Below, in pieces: positions 22,674-30,476 of a stretch of DNA of 30,476 bases. The DNA is from CANKHA01 sp035699705 (GTDB lineage Bacteria; Pseudomonadota; Alphaproteobacteria; Rhizobiales; Xanthobacteraceae). Every line of letters starts with the position of its first letter. The first letter of the stretch is position 1. The stretch is taken from positions 1 to 30,476 of the forward strand of contig DASSPI010000165.1 of assembly GCA_035699705.1 (NCBI GenBank), given 5' to 3'. Both the position numbers and the translations under genes were made by a program. The notes beneath the pieces were generated by a model. It saw nothing but the letters and a program-made list of their open reading frames with translations, was not told the origin of the DNA and did no database searches.

Positions 22674-23273
22674 ATGCCGCATATCCGTTTGACCGCTGCA
22701 GCGGCGGCTGCCGCCGTCGTGCTGGCTTTTGCATTTTCGCCCGCGACGGCGCTGCCATGTAATGACGGCGATGCAGGTTGCGGGGCGACAAGCGCGCAGG
22801 CGCAGGCGGCCCCGATGGAGCTCGATAATTTCATGAAGACGTGGAAACCGGCCGCCAGGTCGTCCAAGCGGGCGAAGAGGTCGAAGTCGGTGAAAAGGCC
22901 CGCTGTCCAGAAGCCGGCTGTCCGGGAAATTGCCGCCGAGTCCGCGGTCGCGGAAAGCGCGCCACCCCCGGCCCCGGTGGAAACGCTTGCGGCAAGTCCC
23001 GAACCGTCCCCGGAGACCGACGCTGCCGGGGGCACGTCCTTCAACGAAGTGAATGAGATCGATGCGGCCGGCGGCAAGGTCCAGGTGGTCGCCTTCAACG
23101 AGGTCAACGAGATCGATCTGGCGGCGCCCGCCCCGCCCGCTCCCGCTGAAAGCGTCGGACAATCGGTTTCCGCCCAGCAGCCGGCTGCGGACGATTCCTG
23201 GATGGGCAAGCTTCTGCTGGCGGTCGCCGGCACCATCGCCCTCGCCGGCGCGACGCGTTTCCTGGTCGCGTAA
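22674..23273 (+). CDS. Exported protein with duplicated FNEVNEID motif and C-terminal anchor
   Basis: The protein has 199 residues from ATG 22674, preceded by GGAGGCAGGGAG. It has a signal peptide (residues 1-26), then two cysteines (29 and 36), a Lys/Arg-rich patch (61-77), and an Ala/Pro/Glu-rich segment. An exact octapeptide, FNEVNEID, then occurs twice (123-130 and 141-148). A Pro/Ala linker follows and the protein ends in one transmembrane segment (about 179-197). Topology is probably periplasmic or surface with a C-terminal anchor. No known domain is recognised. The octapeptide copies use different codons, so the protein sequence rather than the DNA is conserved. It follows the Bug gene by 120 nt and is followed by a hairpin. 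Confidence 0.75.
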   Translation: MPHIRLTAAAAAAAVVLAFAFSPATALPCNDGDAGCGATSAQAQAAPMELDNFMKTWKPAARSSKRAKRSKSVKRPAVQKPAVREIAAESAVAESAPPPAPVETLAASPEPSPETDAAGGTSFNEVNEIDAAGGKVQVVAFNEVNEIDLAAPAPPAPAESVGQSVSAQQPAADDSWMGKLLLAVAGTIALAGATRFLVA

Positions 23274-23311
23274 CACGCCGGGCCACTCCGATTTATTCAA
23301 GCGAATGTGAA

Positions 23312-23335
23312 GCCCGCGGCCAAAGCGCCGCGGGC
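23312..23335 (+). terminator. Strong GC hairpin after the FNEVNEID gene
   Basis: GCCCGCGGC and GCCGCGGGC form a perfect 9-bp stem with a 6-nt loop, 39 nt after the stop codon. There is no T-run behind it, so it may end transcription only partly or protect the transcript end. Confidence 0.5.
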
Positions 23336-23471
23336 GCACGCCCTCCCTTTCGCCTAAAAATGCTCCGTGATTTAATTAGTCCAATCGCAGATGACGAATC
23401 TGCGGCGGCGGCTCGCCTGCGACGCGGGTCCCGCCGAACATAGCTTAAGAAGCGGCCAAAGGGAGGTTACA

Positions 23472-23924
23472 TTGGTTTCTTTCACCTTGAACGAGAAGCG
23501 CGTCTCCGTCTCCGCCGACCAGGCGACGCCGCTGCTCTGGGTCATCCGCGATCATGTCGGGCTGACCGGCACCAAATACGGCTGCGGCGCGGGCCTGTGC
23601 GGCGCCTGCACCGTCCACATCAACGGCAAGGCGCAACGCTCTTGCCAGATACCGGCGGCAAGCGTGGAAGGCGCCAAGGTCGTCACCATCGAAGGGCTGT
23701 CGCCGGATAACTCGCATCCGCTGCAGAAGGCCTGGATCGCCGAACAGGTCGCGCAATGCGGTTATTGCCAGACCGGCCAGATCATGAAGGCGGCCGAACT
23801 GCTGGCGGAAAATCCGAAACCGAACCGCGACCAGATCGTCCAGCACATGGACGGCAATATCTGCCGCTGCGGCACCTATCATCGCATCATCGCCGCCGTT
23901 GAGCGCGCCTCGCGGGAGGGCTGA
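23472..23924 (+). CDS. 2Fe-2S subunit of a molybdenum hydroxylase (isoquinoline 1-oxidoreductase alpha type)
   Basis: The protein has 150 residues, the usual length for the small subunit. It passes electrons from the molybdenum centre of its partner. The plant-ferredoxin cluster is held by Cys38, Cys43, Cys46 and Cys58 (YGCGAGLCGACTVH). The second cluster, in the helical domain, is held by Cys96, Cys99, Cys131 and Cys133 (QCGYCQTGQIM and NICRCGTYHRI). It starts at TTG 23472 with GGGAGG 5 nt upstream; the frame continues upstream but without similarity. The partner subunit begins 1 nt after its stop. IorA of Brevundimonas is the best-known relative; the physiological substrate (an N-heterocycle or aldehyde) cannot be read from sequence. 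Confidence 0.9.
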   Translation: MVSFTLNEKRVSVSADQATPLLWVIRDHVGLTGTKYGCGAGLCGACTVHINGKAQRSCQIPAASVEGAKVVTIEGLSPDNSHPLQKAWIAEQVAQCGYCQTGQIMKAAELLAENPKPNRDQIVQHMDGNICRCGTYHRIIAAVERASREG

Positions 23925-23925
23925 C

Positions 23926-26091
23926 ATGACCATCAACATCAAGACTCCCGAGCTTTCGCGCCGCCAGGTTCTGGCCGGCATTGGCGGCCTCTCCTTCTAC
24001 GTGGCCATGGGCGCGAACGGCCTGCGGCTGACCTCCGCGGCGGCCGCGACCGACAACGCGCAGAAGATCACGCCCTGGGTGCGCATCGCGCCGAACGGCG
24101 CCATCACCATTCTCACCGCCGGAGCGGAGATGGGCCAAGGCTCGATGACCTCGCTCCCGCTCATCGTCGCCGAGGAAATGGATGCCGACTGGTCGAAGGT
24201 GACGCTCGAATGGGCGCCGGCGGAAGTCGAAACCTATGGCTACCGCGCCGGCGGCGGCCGCAGCATGTCGATCACCGGCAGCCGCGCCGTGCAGGGCTAT
24301 TTCGCCGACCTGCGCAATGTGGGCGCGCAGGTGCGCAAGGTGCTGCTGATCAATGCGGCGGAGAAATGGGGCGTCGATCCCGCCTCGCTGAAAACCGAGC
24401 CGAGCGTCGTCATCAATCCGGCCAATGGCCAGCGGCTGAGCTATGGTGAAATCGCCGGCTTCGGGAAAATCCCCGAACAGCTTCCCACGGTCGACAAGAG
24501 TGAATTGAAGCCGAAGGAGCAGTTCCGCCTGATCGGAAAATCGATTCAGCGTTACGACATTCCGGCCAAGGTCAACGGCAGCGCGCAATATTCCATCGAC
24601 GTGCGGCTGCCGGACATGGTCTACGCCACGACGCTGCATTCGCCGGTACACGAAGGCGAGCCGGAAAGCTGGAACGATGACGCGGTCAAGGCGATGCCCG
24701 GCGTGGTCGCGACCGTGAAACTCGCCAAGGGCGTCGCCGTGGTTGCCGAAAGATTCGAGCAGGCGACGGCCGCCCGCGACGCGCTCAAGGTGGTGTGGAA
24801 GAAATCGAAGGCGGCCGGCTACAACTCCGAGCGCGCCCTGATGGAGGACTATGTCAAGGTCCATGCGGATCCCGCCGCCAAAAGGACGCCGGTCGATACC
24901 AAGGGCGACGCCAACGCCAGCTTCGCGTCCGCGGCCAAGCTCTACAAAGCGGAATACCGCAGCGACTATGGCTACCACGCGCAGATGGAGCCGCTGAATG
25001 CGGTGGCCCGCTTCAACCAGGCCGGCGATCATGTGGAAGTCTGGGATGGCACGCAGGCGCCGGACCGCTGCCGCGCCGACGTCGCCAAGACGCTCGGCTT
25101 CAAGCTCGAGCAGGTCACGGTCAATCAATGCTACATGGGCGGCGGCTTCGGGCGGCGCTCGCTCTCGGATTACACCGGGGAAGCCGCGCTGGTTGCGCGC
25201 GAGGTGCGCCGGCCGGTGAAGCTGATCTGGACGCGGGAGGAGGACCTGGCGCATGGGGCCTTCCGGCCGCAATCCTTCCAATGCCTGGAAGCCGCGACCG
25301 ACGCCAGCGGCAAGGTTGCTGGCTGGCGGCATTGCGTCGTCGGCGACGGCGGCGGGCTGGTGACCGGCGGGATGAAAATCCCGTATTACGCCGTGGCCAA
25401 CCAGCAGATCGAGCAGCGCGGCGTGTCGCACGGCATTCGCCTGAAACACTGGCGCGCCGTCGCACATGTGTTCAACGTGTTCGCCATCGAGAGCTTCGTC
25501 GACGAGATGGCGGCGCAAGAAGGCATGGATCCCATCGAGTTCCGGATCCAGCGCATGGCGATGATCCCACGCGCGGCCAAGTGCTTCGAAACGGTGGCGC
25601 GGATGTGCGACTGGAAAGCGAAGCGGCCGGATGGACGCGCGCTTGGCATCTCGATCAGCGAACGGTCAGGCTCGCTCGGCGCCGGCGTGGCGGAAATCTC
25701 GCTCGATCAGAACGCGGGCAAGATCCGCGTCCACAAGGTATGGCTCGCCGTCGACGGCGGCATCATCGTCACGCCGGACGCCGCCAGGGCCAATATCGAG
25801 AGCGGCATCCTCTACGGGCTCTCCAGTGTGCTGCATGAGCGCGTCACCATCAAAGACGGCGTCGTGCAGCAGAGCAACTTCCATGACTACAATCTGATGC
25901 GCATGTCGGACCTGCCGGAACTGATGCAAGTCAGCTTCATCGACCGGGATGCGCCGCCGAGCGGGCTAGGCGAGATCGGCAATCCCTTCATCGCCGCCGC
26001 CGTCGCCAATGGCTTCTACAAGCTGACCGGCAAGCGGCTGCGCCACATGCCGTTCACGCCCGAGCGGGTGAAGGAAGCGCTGAAGGCTTAG
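23926..26091 (+). CDS. Molybdopterin-binding subunit of a molybdenum hydroxylase (IorB type)
   Basis: The protein has 721 residues. A twin-arginine signal (SRRQVLAGIGGLSFYVAMG, Arg12 and Arg13) implies folding with cofactor in the cytoplasm and export of the complex to the periplasm. Domain hallmarks are GAEMGQGSMTSLPLIVAEEM, the Gly-rich CYMGGGFGRRSLSDYTGEAA, HYAxx-free substrate-pocket residues, and the C-terminal GLGEIGNPFIAAAVANGFY, in which Glu683 is the expected catalytic base. The two-subunit layout (2Fe-2S plus molybdopterin, no FAD subunit) is that of isoquinoline 1-oxidoreductase and related aldehyde dehydrogenases, which pass electrons to a cytochrome c. No cytochrome or molybdenum insertion (XdhC/CoxI-like) gene is visible here. 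A terminator follows closely. Confidence 0.9.
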   Translation: MTINIKTPELSRRQVLAGIGGLSFYVAMGANGLRLTSAAAATDNAQKITPWVRIAPNGAITILTAGAEMGQGSMTSLPLIVAEEMDADWSKVTLEWAPAEVETYGYRAGGGRSMSITGSRAVQGYFADLRNVGAQVRKVLLINAAEKWGVDPASLKTEPSVVINPANGQRLSYGEIAGFGKIPEQLPTVDKSELKPKEQFRLIGKSIQRYDIPAKVNGSAQYSIDVRLPDMVYATTLHSPVHEGEPESWNDDAVKAMPGVVATVKLAKGVAVVAERFEQATAARDALKVVWKKSKAAGYNSERALMEDYVKVHADPAAKRTPVDTKGDANASFASAAKLYKAEYRSDYGYHAQMEPLNAVARFNQAGDHVEVWDGTQAPDRCRADVAKTLGFKLEQVTVNQCYMGGGFGRRSLSDYTGEAALVAREVRRPVKLIWTREEDLAHGAFRPQSFQCLEAATDASGKVAGWRHCVVGDGGGLVTGGMKIPYYAVANQQIEQRGVSHGIRLKHWRAVAHVFNVFAIESFVDEMAAQEGMDPIEFRIQRMAMIPRAAKCFETVARMCDWKAKRPDGRALGISISERSGSLGAGVAEISLDQNAGKIRVHKVWLAVDGGIIVTPDAARANIESGILYGLSSVLHERVTIKDGVVQQSNFHDYNLMRMSDLPELMQVSFIDRDAPPSGLGEIGNPFIAAAVANGFYKLTGKRLRHMPFTPERVKEALKA

Positions 26092-26116
26092 GCCCTCATT
26101 CAGACAGTGGAATGCA

Positions 26117-26145
26117 AACGCCCGCCTTTCAGGCGGGCGTTTTTT
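26117..26145 (+). terminator. Rho-independent terminator after the molybdenum hydroxylase genes
   Basis: AACGCCCGCC-TTTCA-GGCGGGCGTT is a 10-bp hairpin followed by a run of six T (26140-26145), a textbook terminator. It also separates the convergent pyrE gene, whose stop codon begins at the last T, so the T-run and pyrE touch. Confidence 0.9.
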
Positions 26146-26849
26146 CATTCCGCCGCGACGTCGGCCTTGCCGCCATGCGCCTTCGACCAGCCGGATGGAT
26201 CGCGCATGAATTTCTCCACCTCTGCAAGCTTGGCGGGGTCGAACTGGCCGCCCGCCTTCGCCACCGCCAGCACGTCCCACCAGGTGGCGAGCGCATGCAG
26301 CTTGATGCCGAGATCGGAGAGGATCTTTTGGCTCTCCGGGAAGATGTCGTAGTAGAACACGACGAAGATGTGCTCGACGGTGGTGCCGGCATCGCGCAGC
26401 GCCCGGCAGAAATTCACTTTGCTGCCGCCGTCGGTCGCCATGTCCTCGACCAGGAGGATGCGCTGGCCTTCGATGACATTGCCCTCGATCTGCGCATTGC
26501 GGCCAAAACCCTTGGCCTGCTTGCGCACATAATGCATCGGCAGGCCGAGCCGGTCCGCCATCCAGGCGGCAAAAGGAATCCCGGCGGTTTCGCCGCCCGC
26601 CACCGCGTCGAAAGCCTCAAAGCCGGCCTCGCGCATCACCGTCGCGGCGCCGAAGTCCATCAGCGTCTGTCGCACGCGCGGAAACGAGATCAGCCGGCGG
26701 CAATCGGTATAGACCGGGCTGGCGCGGCCGGAGGTGAAGATGAAGGGCTTGTCGCCCATGAAGCGCACGGCTTCGACTTCCAGCAACATCTTCGCCGTCA
26801 GCTCGGCGATCACCTTTTTGTCCGGGAAGCCAACCCCTGAAGCCGTCAT
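26145..26849 (-). CDS. pyrE: Orotate phosphoribosyltransferase
   Basis: The protein has 234 residues. It joins orotate to PRPP to make OMP in pyrimidine synthesis. The PRPP-binding motif ILLVEDMATDGGS lies at residues 131-143. The substrate loop region FTSGRASPVYTDCR is at 38-51 and the flexible-loop basic segment VRKQAKGFG is at 108-116. This is the longer alphaproteobacterial form of PyrE. The gene starts 3 nt after the dienelactone-hydrolase-like gene and so shares its transcript. An orphan position away from other pyr genes is common in alphaproteobacteria. Confidence 0.94.
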   Translation of the reverse strand: MTASGVGFPDKKVIAELTAKMLLEVEAVRFMGDKPFIFTSGRASPVYTDCRRLISFPRVRQTLMDFGAATVMREAGFEAFDAVAGGETAGIPFAAWMADRLGLPMHYVRKQAKGFGRNAQIEGNVIEGQRILLVEDMATDGGSKVNFCRALRDAGTTVEHIFVVFYYDIFPESQKILSDLGIKLHALATWWDVLAVAKAGGQFDPAKLAEVEKFMRDPSGWSKAHGGKADVAAE

Positions 26850-26852
26850 CGG

Positions 26853-27668
26853 TCACTCCAACCTTTTGTTCTTGGCAAAATCATAGTCGCTGCCGAACGC
26901 GCTGTCGAAACGCCAGCTCACGCTGTCCGGCTTGTAATCGCCGGAAAAAACGCGCTTGAGGAAAACCTGCTGGTCGGCCCAGCCGGCATCCGCCTGCGGG
27001 GCGCGATAGCGGCCGGGCATGGTGTCGTTGAGCCAGCCATGCGGCGCATCGGCATAAAGATGGATGTCGTAGCTCTTCTTGTGCCGCTCCAGCGCGTTGC
27101 GGAAACGCAGCACGTCGTCGATCGAAATGATGTGGTCGGCCGAACCGAAGGCGCCGAATACCGGACAATCGACGGCCGCGATGATCTCCTCCATCGGCCT
27201 GGCATTGGTATCGCTCACGGGCCATTCGCGCTTGGAGGCGGCGCCGTACCAGACGACCGCGGCGGCGATCTTGGCCTGGGCGGCGTAGACCAGCGGATGC
27301 CGGCCGGTCTGGCAATAACCGGCGACCGCGACCCTGCTCATATCGGCGGCCGGATTTTTCGCTACCGCCTCCAGCGAGGCATTGATGTAGTCGATCGACT
27401 CCGCGTCCGTCATCGGATAGCGATCGTCACCCGCGTTGAGCGCTTTCTGGTCGGGATGTTTGTAGAAATAATTCGCCGCGACGACAAGGAAGCCGTCGCT
27501 GGCGCATTTCTTCGCCAGATCGCGCGTATGCGGCACCAGCCCATAGCGTTCATGAATGAGAACAACCACGGGATAGCGCCCGGCCGCGGCCGGCCGCGCG
27601 AGAAACGCCGGCATTCCGCCGGGGCAGACGATCTCTTGGGTTTCGATCTGGCGATCCGTGCCGCTCAT
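26853..27668 (-). CDS. Dienelactone hydrolase family protein
   Basis: The protein has 271 residues, about 35 longer than classical ClcD-type enzymes. It has the alpha/beta-hydrolase fold with a cysteine nucleophile: Cys119 in AVAGYCQTGRHP, Asp178 in GAFGSADHI and His210 in ADAPHGWLND. Glu40 (VVLIHERYGLV) matches the conserved Glu that activates the cysteine in dienelactone hydrolase. The usual GxCxGG is GYCQTG here, a mild deviation. No catechol or chlorocatechol genes are nearby, so the substrate is unknown. It sits 10 nt downstream of the isochorismatase-fold gene and 3 nt upstream of pyrE. Confidence 0.88.
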   Translation of the reverse strand: MSGTDRQIETQEIVCPGGMPAFLARPAAAGRYPVVVLIHERYGLVPHTRDLAKKCASDGFLVVAANYFYKHPDQKALNAGDDRYPMTDAESIDYINASLEAVAKNPAADMSRVAVAGYCQTGRHPLVYAAQAKIAAAVVWYGAASKREWPVSDTNARPMEEIIAAVDCPVFGAFGSADHIISIDDVLRFRNALERHKKSYDIHLYADAPHGWLNDTMPGRYRAPQADAGWADQQVFLKRVFSGDYKPDSVSWRFDSAFGSDYDFAKNKRLE

Positions 27669-27678
27669 TGTCTGCTCT

Positions 27679-28323
27679 CTATGGCGTCATCAGGGCGACG
27701 GCCTGGTCCACCGTCATCACCCGTCCCATGCGGGGAAATACCCGTTCAAGGAAGAACTCGTTGTTGTTGCCGCGTGCCGAGTAGCAGCAATCGCTGATCA
27801 CCACGATTCCGTAATCCATATCGCGCGCGGCATAGACCGTAGAAGCGATACCGACGTCGGTGGAGCCGCCAGCGATGATCATGGTCTCGATGCCGCGCAC
27901 CCGGAAATGCAGATCGAGGTCGGTCTGGAAAAATGAATTCCAGCGATGCTTCGGCACCACCACGTCGCCTCCGATCGGCGCGATTTCCGGCGCGATTTCG
28001 GACTCCTTCGAGCCCTTGTGGAAGCGCGGAAAGAAAGGCTTTTCGCCCGCCGCCTTGGGGCGCAGTTCCATGTCGGTGTCGGTGAGCCGCGCCACCGAAT
28101 CCGAGCCGTCTGCGGCATGCGCGCCGCTCGGATAGAAAGTGGTCATGCCGACCTTGCGCGCCCCGGCCACGAGGCGCTGCATATTCGGCAGAATGTTGCG
28201 CTCGGCCAGGAATTGCTGCTTGGCGGGGTCGCTCGGGTGCAGGTAGCCGTTCAAGGTGTCGAACATCACCAGCCCGGTACGGGCCGCGCTCAGGTTTTTT
28301 TCGAGTCGCGATATTCTCGCCAT
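27679..28323 (-). CDS. Isochorismatase-fold hydrolase lacking the usual cysteine
   Basis: The protein has 214 residues. ATG 28323 was chosen over an upstream in-frame start (28365) because GGAGGAAGG lies 8 nt before it. The fold is visible from the N-terminal LVMFDTLNGYLHP with Asp22, the Lys125 in VPKHRWNSFF, and the strand TMIIAGGSTDVGIASTVYAA. In cysteine-type members this last strand reads TNVCV with the nucleophilic Cys; here it is Gly158 (codon GGT, read directly). True isochorismatases also lack this Cys, so the protein may use water-based hydrolysis of a vinyl ether, act on something else, or be non-catalytic. It begins a three-gene unit with the DLH-like gene and pyrE. Confidence 0.85.
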   Translation of the reverse strand: MARISRLEKNLSAARTGLVMFDTLNGYLHPSDPAKQQFLAERNILPNMQRLVAGARKVGMTTFYPSGAHAADGSDSVARLTDTDMELRPKAAGEKPFFPRFHKGSKESEIAPEIAPIGGDVVVPKHRWNSFFQTDLDLHFRVRGIETMIIAGGSTDVGIASTVYAARDMDYGIVVISDCCYSARGNNNEFFLERVFPRMGRVMTVDQAVALMTP

Positions 28324-28467
28324 GTCGTGCCTTCCTCCGGTGTCGTGGTTGACCTCGCATGGCATAGCAAGAAGGCCCGGGCAAGACTGCCCTCGCGCGG
28401 CACGGCCATATCGCCTAAGCTTTCGTGGGGATATCCTGCGTTTTCAGCCTGATAGGGAGCTTTGCGC

Positions 28468-29271
28468 ATGCCGGTGAGCCGGGCCAACGGCCTCGACATC
28501 TATTACGAGAAAGTGGGGTCGGGACCGCCTTTGGTGCTGATCCATGCGCTGCCCTTCGACCACAATCTGTGGCTCTATCAGGTGGAGCGTTTCTCGGCGC
28601 GCTTCACCACCATCGCCATGGACCTGCGCGGCCTCGGCCGTTCGGCCAAGCCGCGCACGCCCTTTTCGCTTGGCGACATGGGCGATGACATCCTCGGCAT
28701 ATTGCAAGACGAAGACGTGAGCGCGGATGCGGTCGTGCTCGGCTGCAGCATCGGCTCCAAGCTCGCCTTGATGCTGGCCTGCGACCGGCCCGACCTCTTC
28801 AAGGCGGCGATTTTGGTCGGCGGCAACAGCGGGCCGCAGGCGCAATTCGATCACCGCATCGCCGCCTATCGCGAGCATCAGGCCAAAGGCACGCTGAAGG
28901 AATATCATCTCGGCCATCTGCGCCATGGCGTGACGCAGGCCTGGGCCGACACGCCGACGGCGCGTTATCTGCTGGAAGGTTTCGTCGAGCGCGGCGCGGC
29001 GCTGGATGCAGAGTCGATCGCGCAGGTGTTTGGTGCGCTGACGGTATCGGATCTCACCGGCCGCCTGCCCGCCTATAAAAGTCCGACGCTGATCGTGAAC
29101 GGCGAATTCGATAACGCCCTGAACGGCGGCACGCGCACCGCCTCGCTGATTCCGCATTCCGAGCACAAGATCATTCCCGGTGCGGGCCATTGCTGCTTTC
29201 TTGAAGATCCGGCGACTTTCGAGAAGCTGGTGCGGGATTTTCTCCGCCGCAATCGTCTCTGGCCAGAGTGA
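28468..29271 (+). CDS. Alpha/beta hydrolase
   Basis: The protein has 267 residues. ATG 28468 has AGGGAG 8 nt upstream. The catalytic triad is readable: Ser94 in the nucleophile elbow VLGCSIGSKLA, Asp215 in VNGEFDNA and His241 in GAGHCCFLEDP. An oxyanion segment, LIHALPFDHNLW, follows the first strands. Family members include 3-oxoadipate enol-lactonase (PcaD) and various esterases; the sequence does not decide which. It is divergent from the isochorismatase-fold gene across 144 nt. The DUF6065 gene follows with an 8-nt gap, so they are likely co-transcribed. Confidence 0.9.
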   Translation: MPVSRANGLDIYYEKVGSGPPLVLIHALPFDHNLWLYQVERFSARFTTIAMDLRGLGRSAKPRTPFSLGDMGDDILGILQDEDVSADAVVLGCSIGSKLALMLACDRPDLFKAAILVGGNSGPQAQFDHRIAAYREHQAKGTLKEYHLGHLRHGVTQAWADTPTARYLLEGFVERGAALDAESIAQVFGALTVSDLTGRLPAYKSPTLIVNGEFDNALNGGTRTASLIPHSEHKIIPGAGHCCFLEDPATFEKLVRDFLRRNRLWPE

Positions 29272-29279
29272 GGCCCGCC

Positions 29280-30017
29280 ATGAAGCTCATCGCCTATATG
29301 ATCGACGGCCATCAGATGGACATCCGCCCCGCCCCGGTCGAGCGCGAATGGATGGATAACACCGGCGAGCGCTTCGCCTATCGCTGCCTGCCGCTCAACA
29401 TCGCCAATGCGCATGGCTGGGAGATCCTCTGCCCCTCGGGCTTCAGCGCGGTCTGGAATGGCAATCAGGATCTTGCGGCGATCAACATTCAGTTTGACGA
29501 TCCCGACCAACAGCCGTTCGCGATCAGCCATTTCGGCCACGGCACGTTGACCTTCCATATCCCCTGCCTGTTCCGCACCGATCCGGGCTGGGACCTGATG
29601 GCGCAAGGACCGATCAACCGGCCGAAGGACGGCATCGCCGCGCTCTCCGGCATCATTGAAACCGATTGGGCGCCTTATACTTTCACCATGAACTGGCTTT
29701 TCACCCAGCCGGAAGTCGACGTGCATTTCGAGAAGGGCGAGCCGTTCTGCCATATCTTTCCGGTGCAGCGCGGGCTGCTCGCCGCGATCGAGCCGGAGAT
29801 GAGGCTGCTGTCGTCGGAGCCGGAGTTGCAGCGGCAATACCAGGCATGGAACGACAGCCGGCTGAAATTCAATGCCGAACTGCAACAGCCCGGCTCGCCG
29901 GCACAGGCCGAACGCTGGCAGAAGTTGTATTACCGCGGGCTGTCGCCGGACGGCACGCCGGCTGCGGTTGAGGATCACATCACGCGGCTGCGGCTGCGGC
30001 CGTTTACGCCAAGGTAA
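29280..30017 (+). CDS. DUF6065 family protein
   Basis: The protein has 245 residues from ATG 29280 (GAGG is 6-9 nt upstream; an in-frame GTG at 29268 overlaps the previous stop). It has no signal peptide or membrane segment. Motifs resembling DUF6065 are RCLPLNIANAHGWEILCPSG near residue 40, FGHGTLTFHIPCLFRTDPG near 83-100, and NWLFTQPEVDVHFEKGEPF with CHIFPVQRG near 140-165. The conserved Trp, Gly and His residues suggest a cupin-like or other beta-rich fold, but the function is unknown. Homologues are often near glycosylation or surface genes in other bacteria, though nothing here supports that. It is the second gene of a pair with the alpha/beta hydrolase. Confidence 0.78.
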   Translation: MKLIAYMIDGHQMDIRPAPVEREWMDNTGERFAYRCLPLNIANAHGWEILCPSGFSAVWNGNQDLAAINIQFDDPDQQPFAISHFGHGTLTFHIPCLFRTDPGWDLMAQGPINRPKDGIAALSGIIETDWAPYTFTMNWLFTQPEVDVHFEKGEPFCHIFPVQRGLLAAIEPEMRLLSSEPELQRQYQAWNDSRLKFNAELQQPGSPAQAERWQKLYYRGLSPDGTPAAVEDHITRLRLRPFTPR

Positions 30018-30052
30018 CGCTGAGCAGGCGTAGCTGCGCGGCCGGACGCGTT

Positions 30053-30476
<424 letters not shown>

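Noticed and set aside
23887..25518. 543-residue minus-strand open frame across the molybdopterin subunit
   Set aside because: Antisense to an enzyme with intact cofactor motifs; His/Arg-rich composition typical of a GC shadow.

Overview
The window is about 30.5 kb of GC-rich, densely coding chromosomal DNA. It most resembles an alphaproteobacterium of the Hyphomicrobiales (Bradyrhizobium / Rhodopseudomonas / Xanthobacteraceae side). The markers are a MucR-type regulator, DUF1491, DUF5330, DUF4332, DUF3750, DUF2442 and DUF6065 proteins, a short ORF resembling the Rhizobiales family TIGR03809, a Bug/TctC solute receptor, a DivJ/PleC-type kinase, a folP-folB-folK run and CATGCCCGCGAAGGCGGGCAT-type palindromes. 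Family names come from reading the protein sequences from memory; no database search was possible.

Layout. 1-1134: a candidate structured RNA (possibly 6S RNA) and a small secreted protein of low GC. 1190-4055 (minus): a membrane histidine kinase, a membrane-anchored peptidoglycan-binding protein overlapping it by 8 nt, and a DUF1491 protein. 4395-5372 (plus): DUF5330 and SufE. 5385-5462: a palindromic repeat between convergent genes. 5487-7793 (minus): MucR, a proline/glutamate-rich membrane protein and an integral membrane protein of the urate-oxidase N-terminal family. 7947-10308 (plus): iron superoxide dismutase and a GT39-like membrane protein. 10315-13034 (minus): an NAD-dependent epimerase, DUF2442 and an M20 dipeptidase. 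13290-17405 (plus): DUF2267-like, DUF4332, folP-folB-folK, a C15 pyroglutamyl-peptidase-like protein and DUF3750. 17410-21255 (minus): a PAS-PAS hybrid kinase, a small protein and the two subunits of a 3-oxoacid CoA-transferase. 21275-21441: two adjacent palindromes of about 77 bp. 21573-26091 (plus): a Bug receptor, an exported protein with a duplicated octapeptide, and a two-subunit molybdenum hydroxylase with a Tat-type leader. 26145-28323 (minus): an isochorismatase-fold protein, a dienelactone-hydrolase-fold protein and pyrE. 28468-30017 (plus): an alpha/beta hydrolase and DUF6065. 30053-30476 (minus): the C-terminal part of a protein with 35 consecutive prolines and six tandem hexapeptides.

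How the genes work together. Clear co-transcribed sets are kinase/PG-binding/(DUF1491), folP/folB/folK/pcp-like (4-nt overlap, 8-nt overlap, 1-nt gap), scoA/scoB (TGATG junction), the 2Fe-2S and molybdopterin subunits (1-nt gap), and isochorismatase/DLH/pyrE (10-nt and 3-nt gaps). Most of the rest is housekeeping or lineage-typical hypothetical genes. I see no phage, transposase, CRISPR array or defence locus.

The least explained features are the diverged palindrome family with a half copy upstream of folP, the hexad-repeat/polyproline protein at the right edge, the FNEVNEID duplication, and the isochorismatase-fold protein whose nucleophilic cysteine position is glycine. No complete new multi-gene system is evident.
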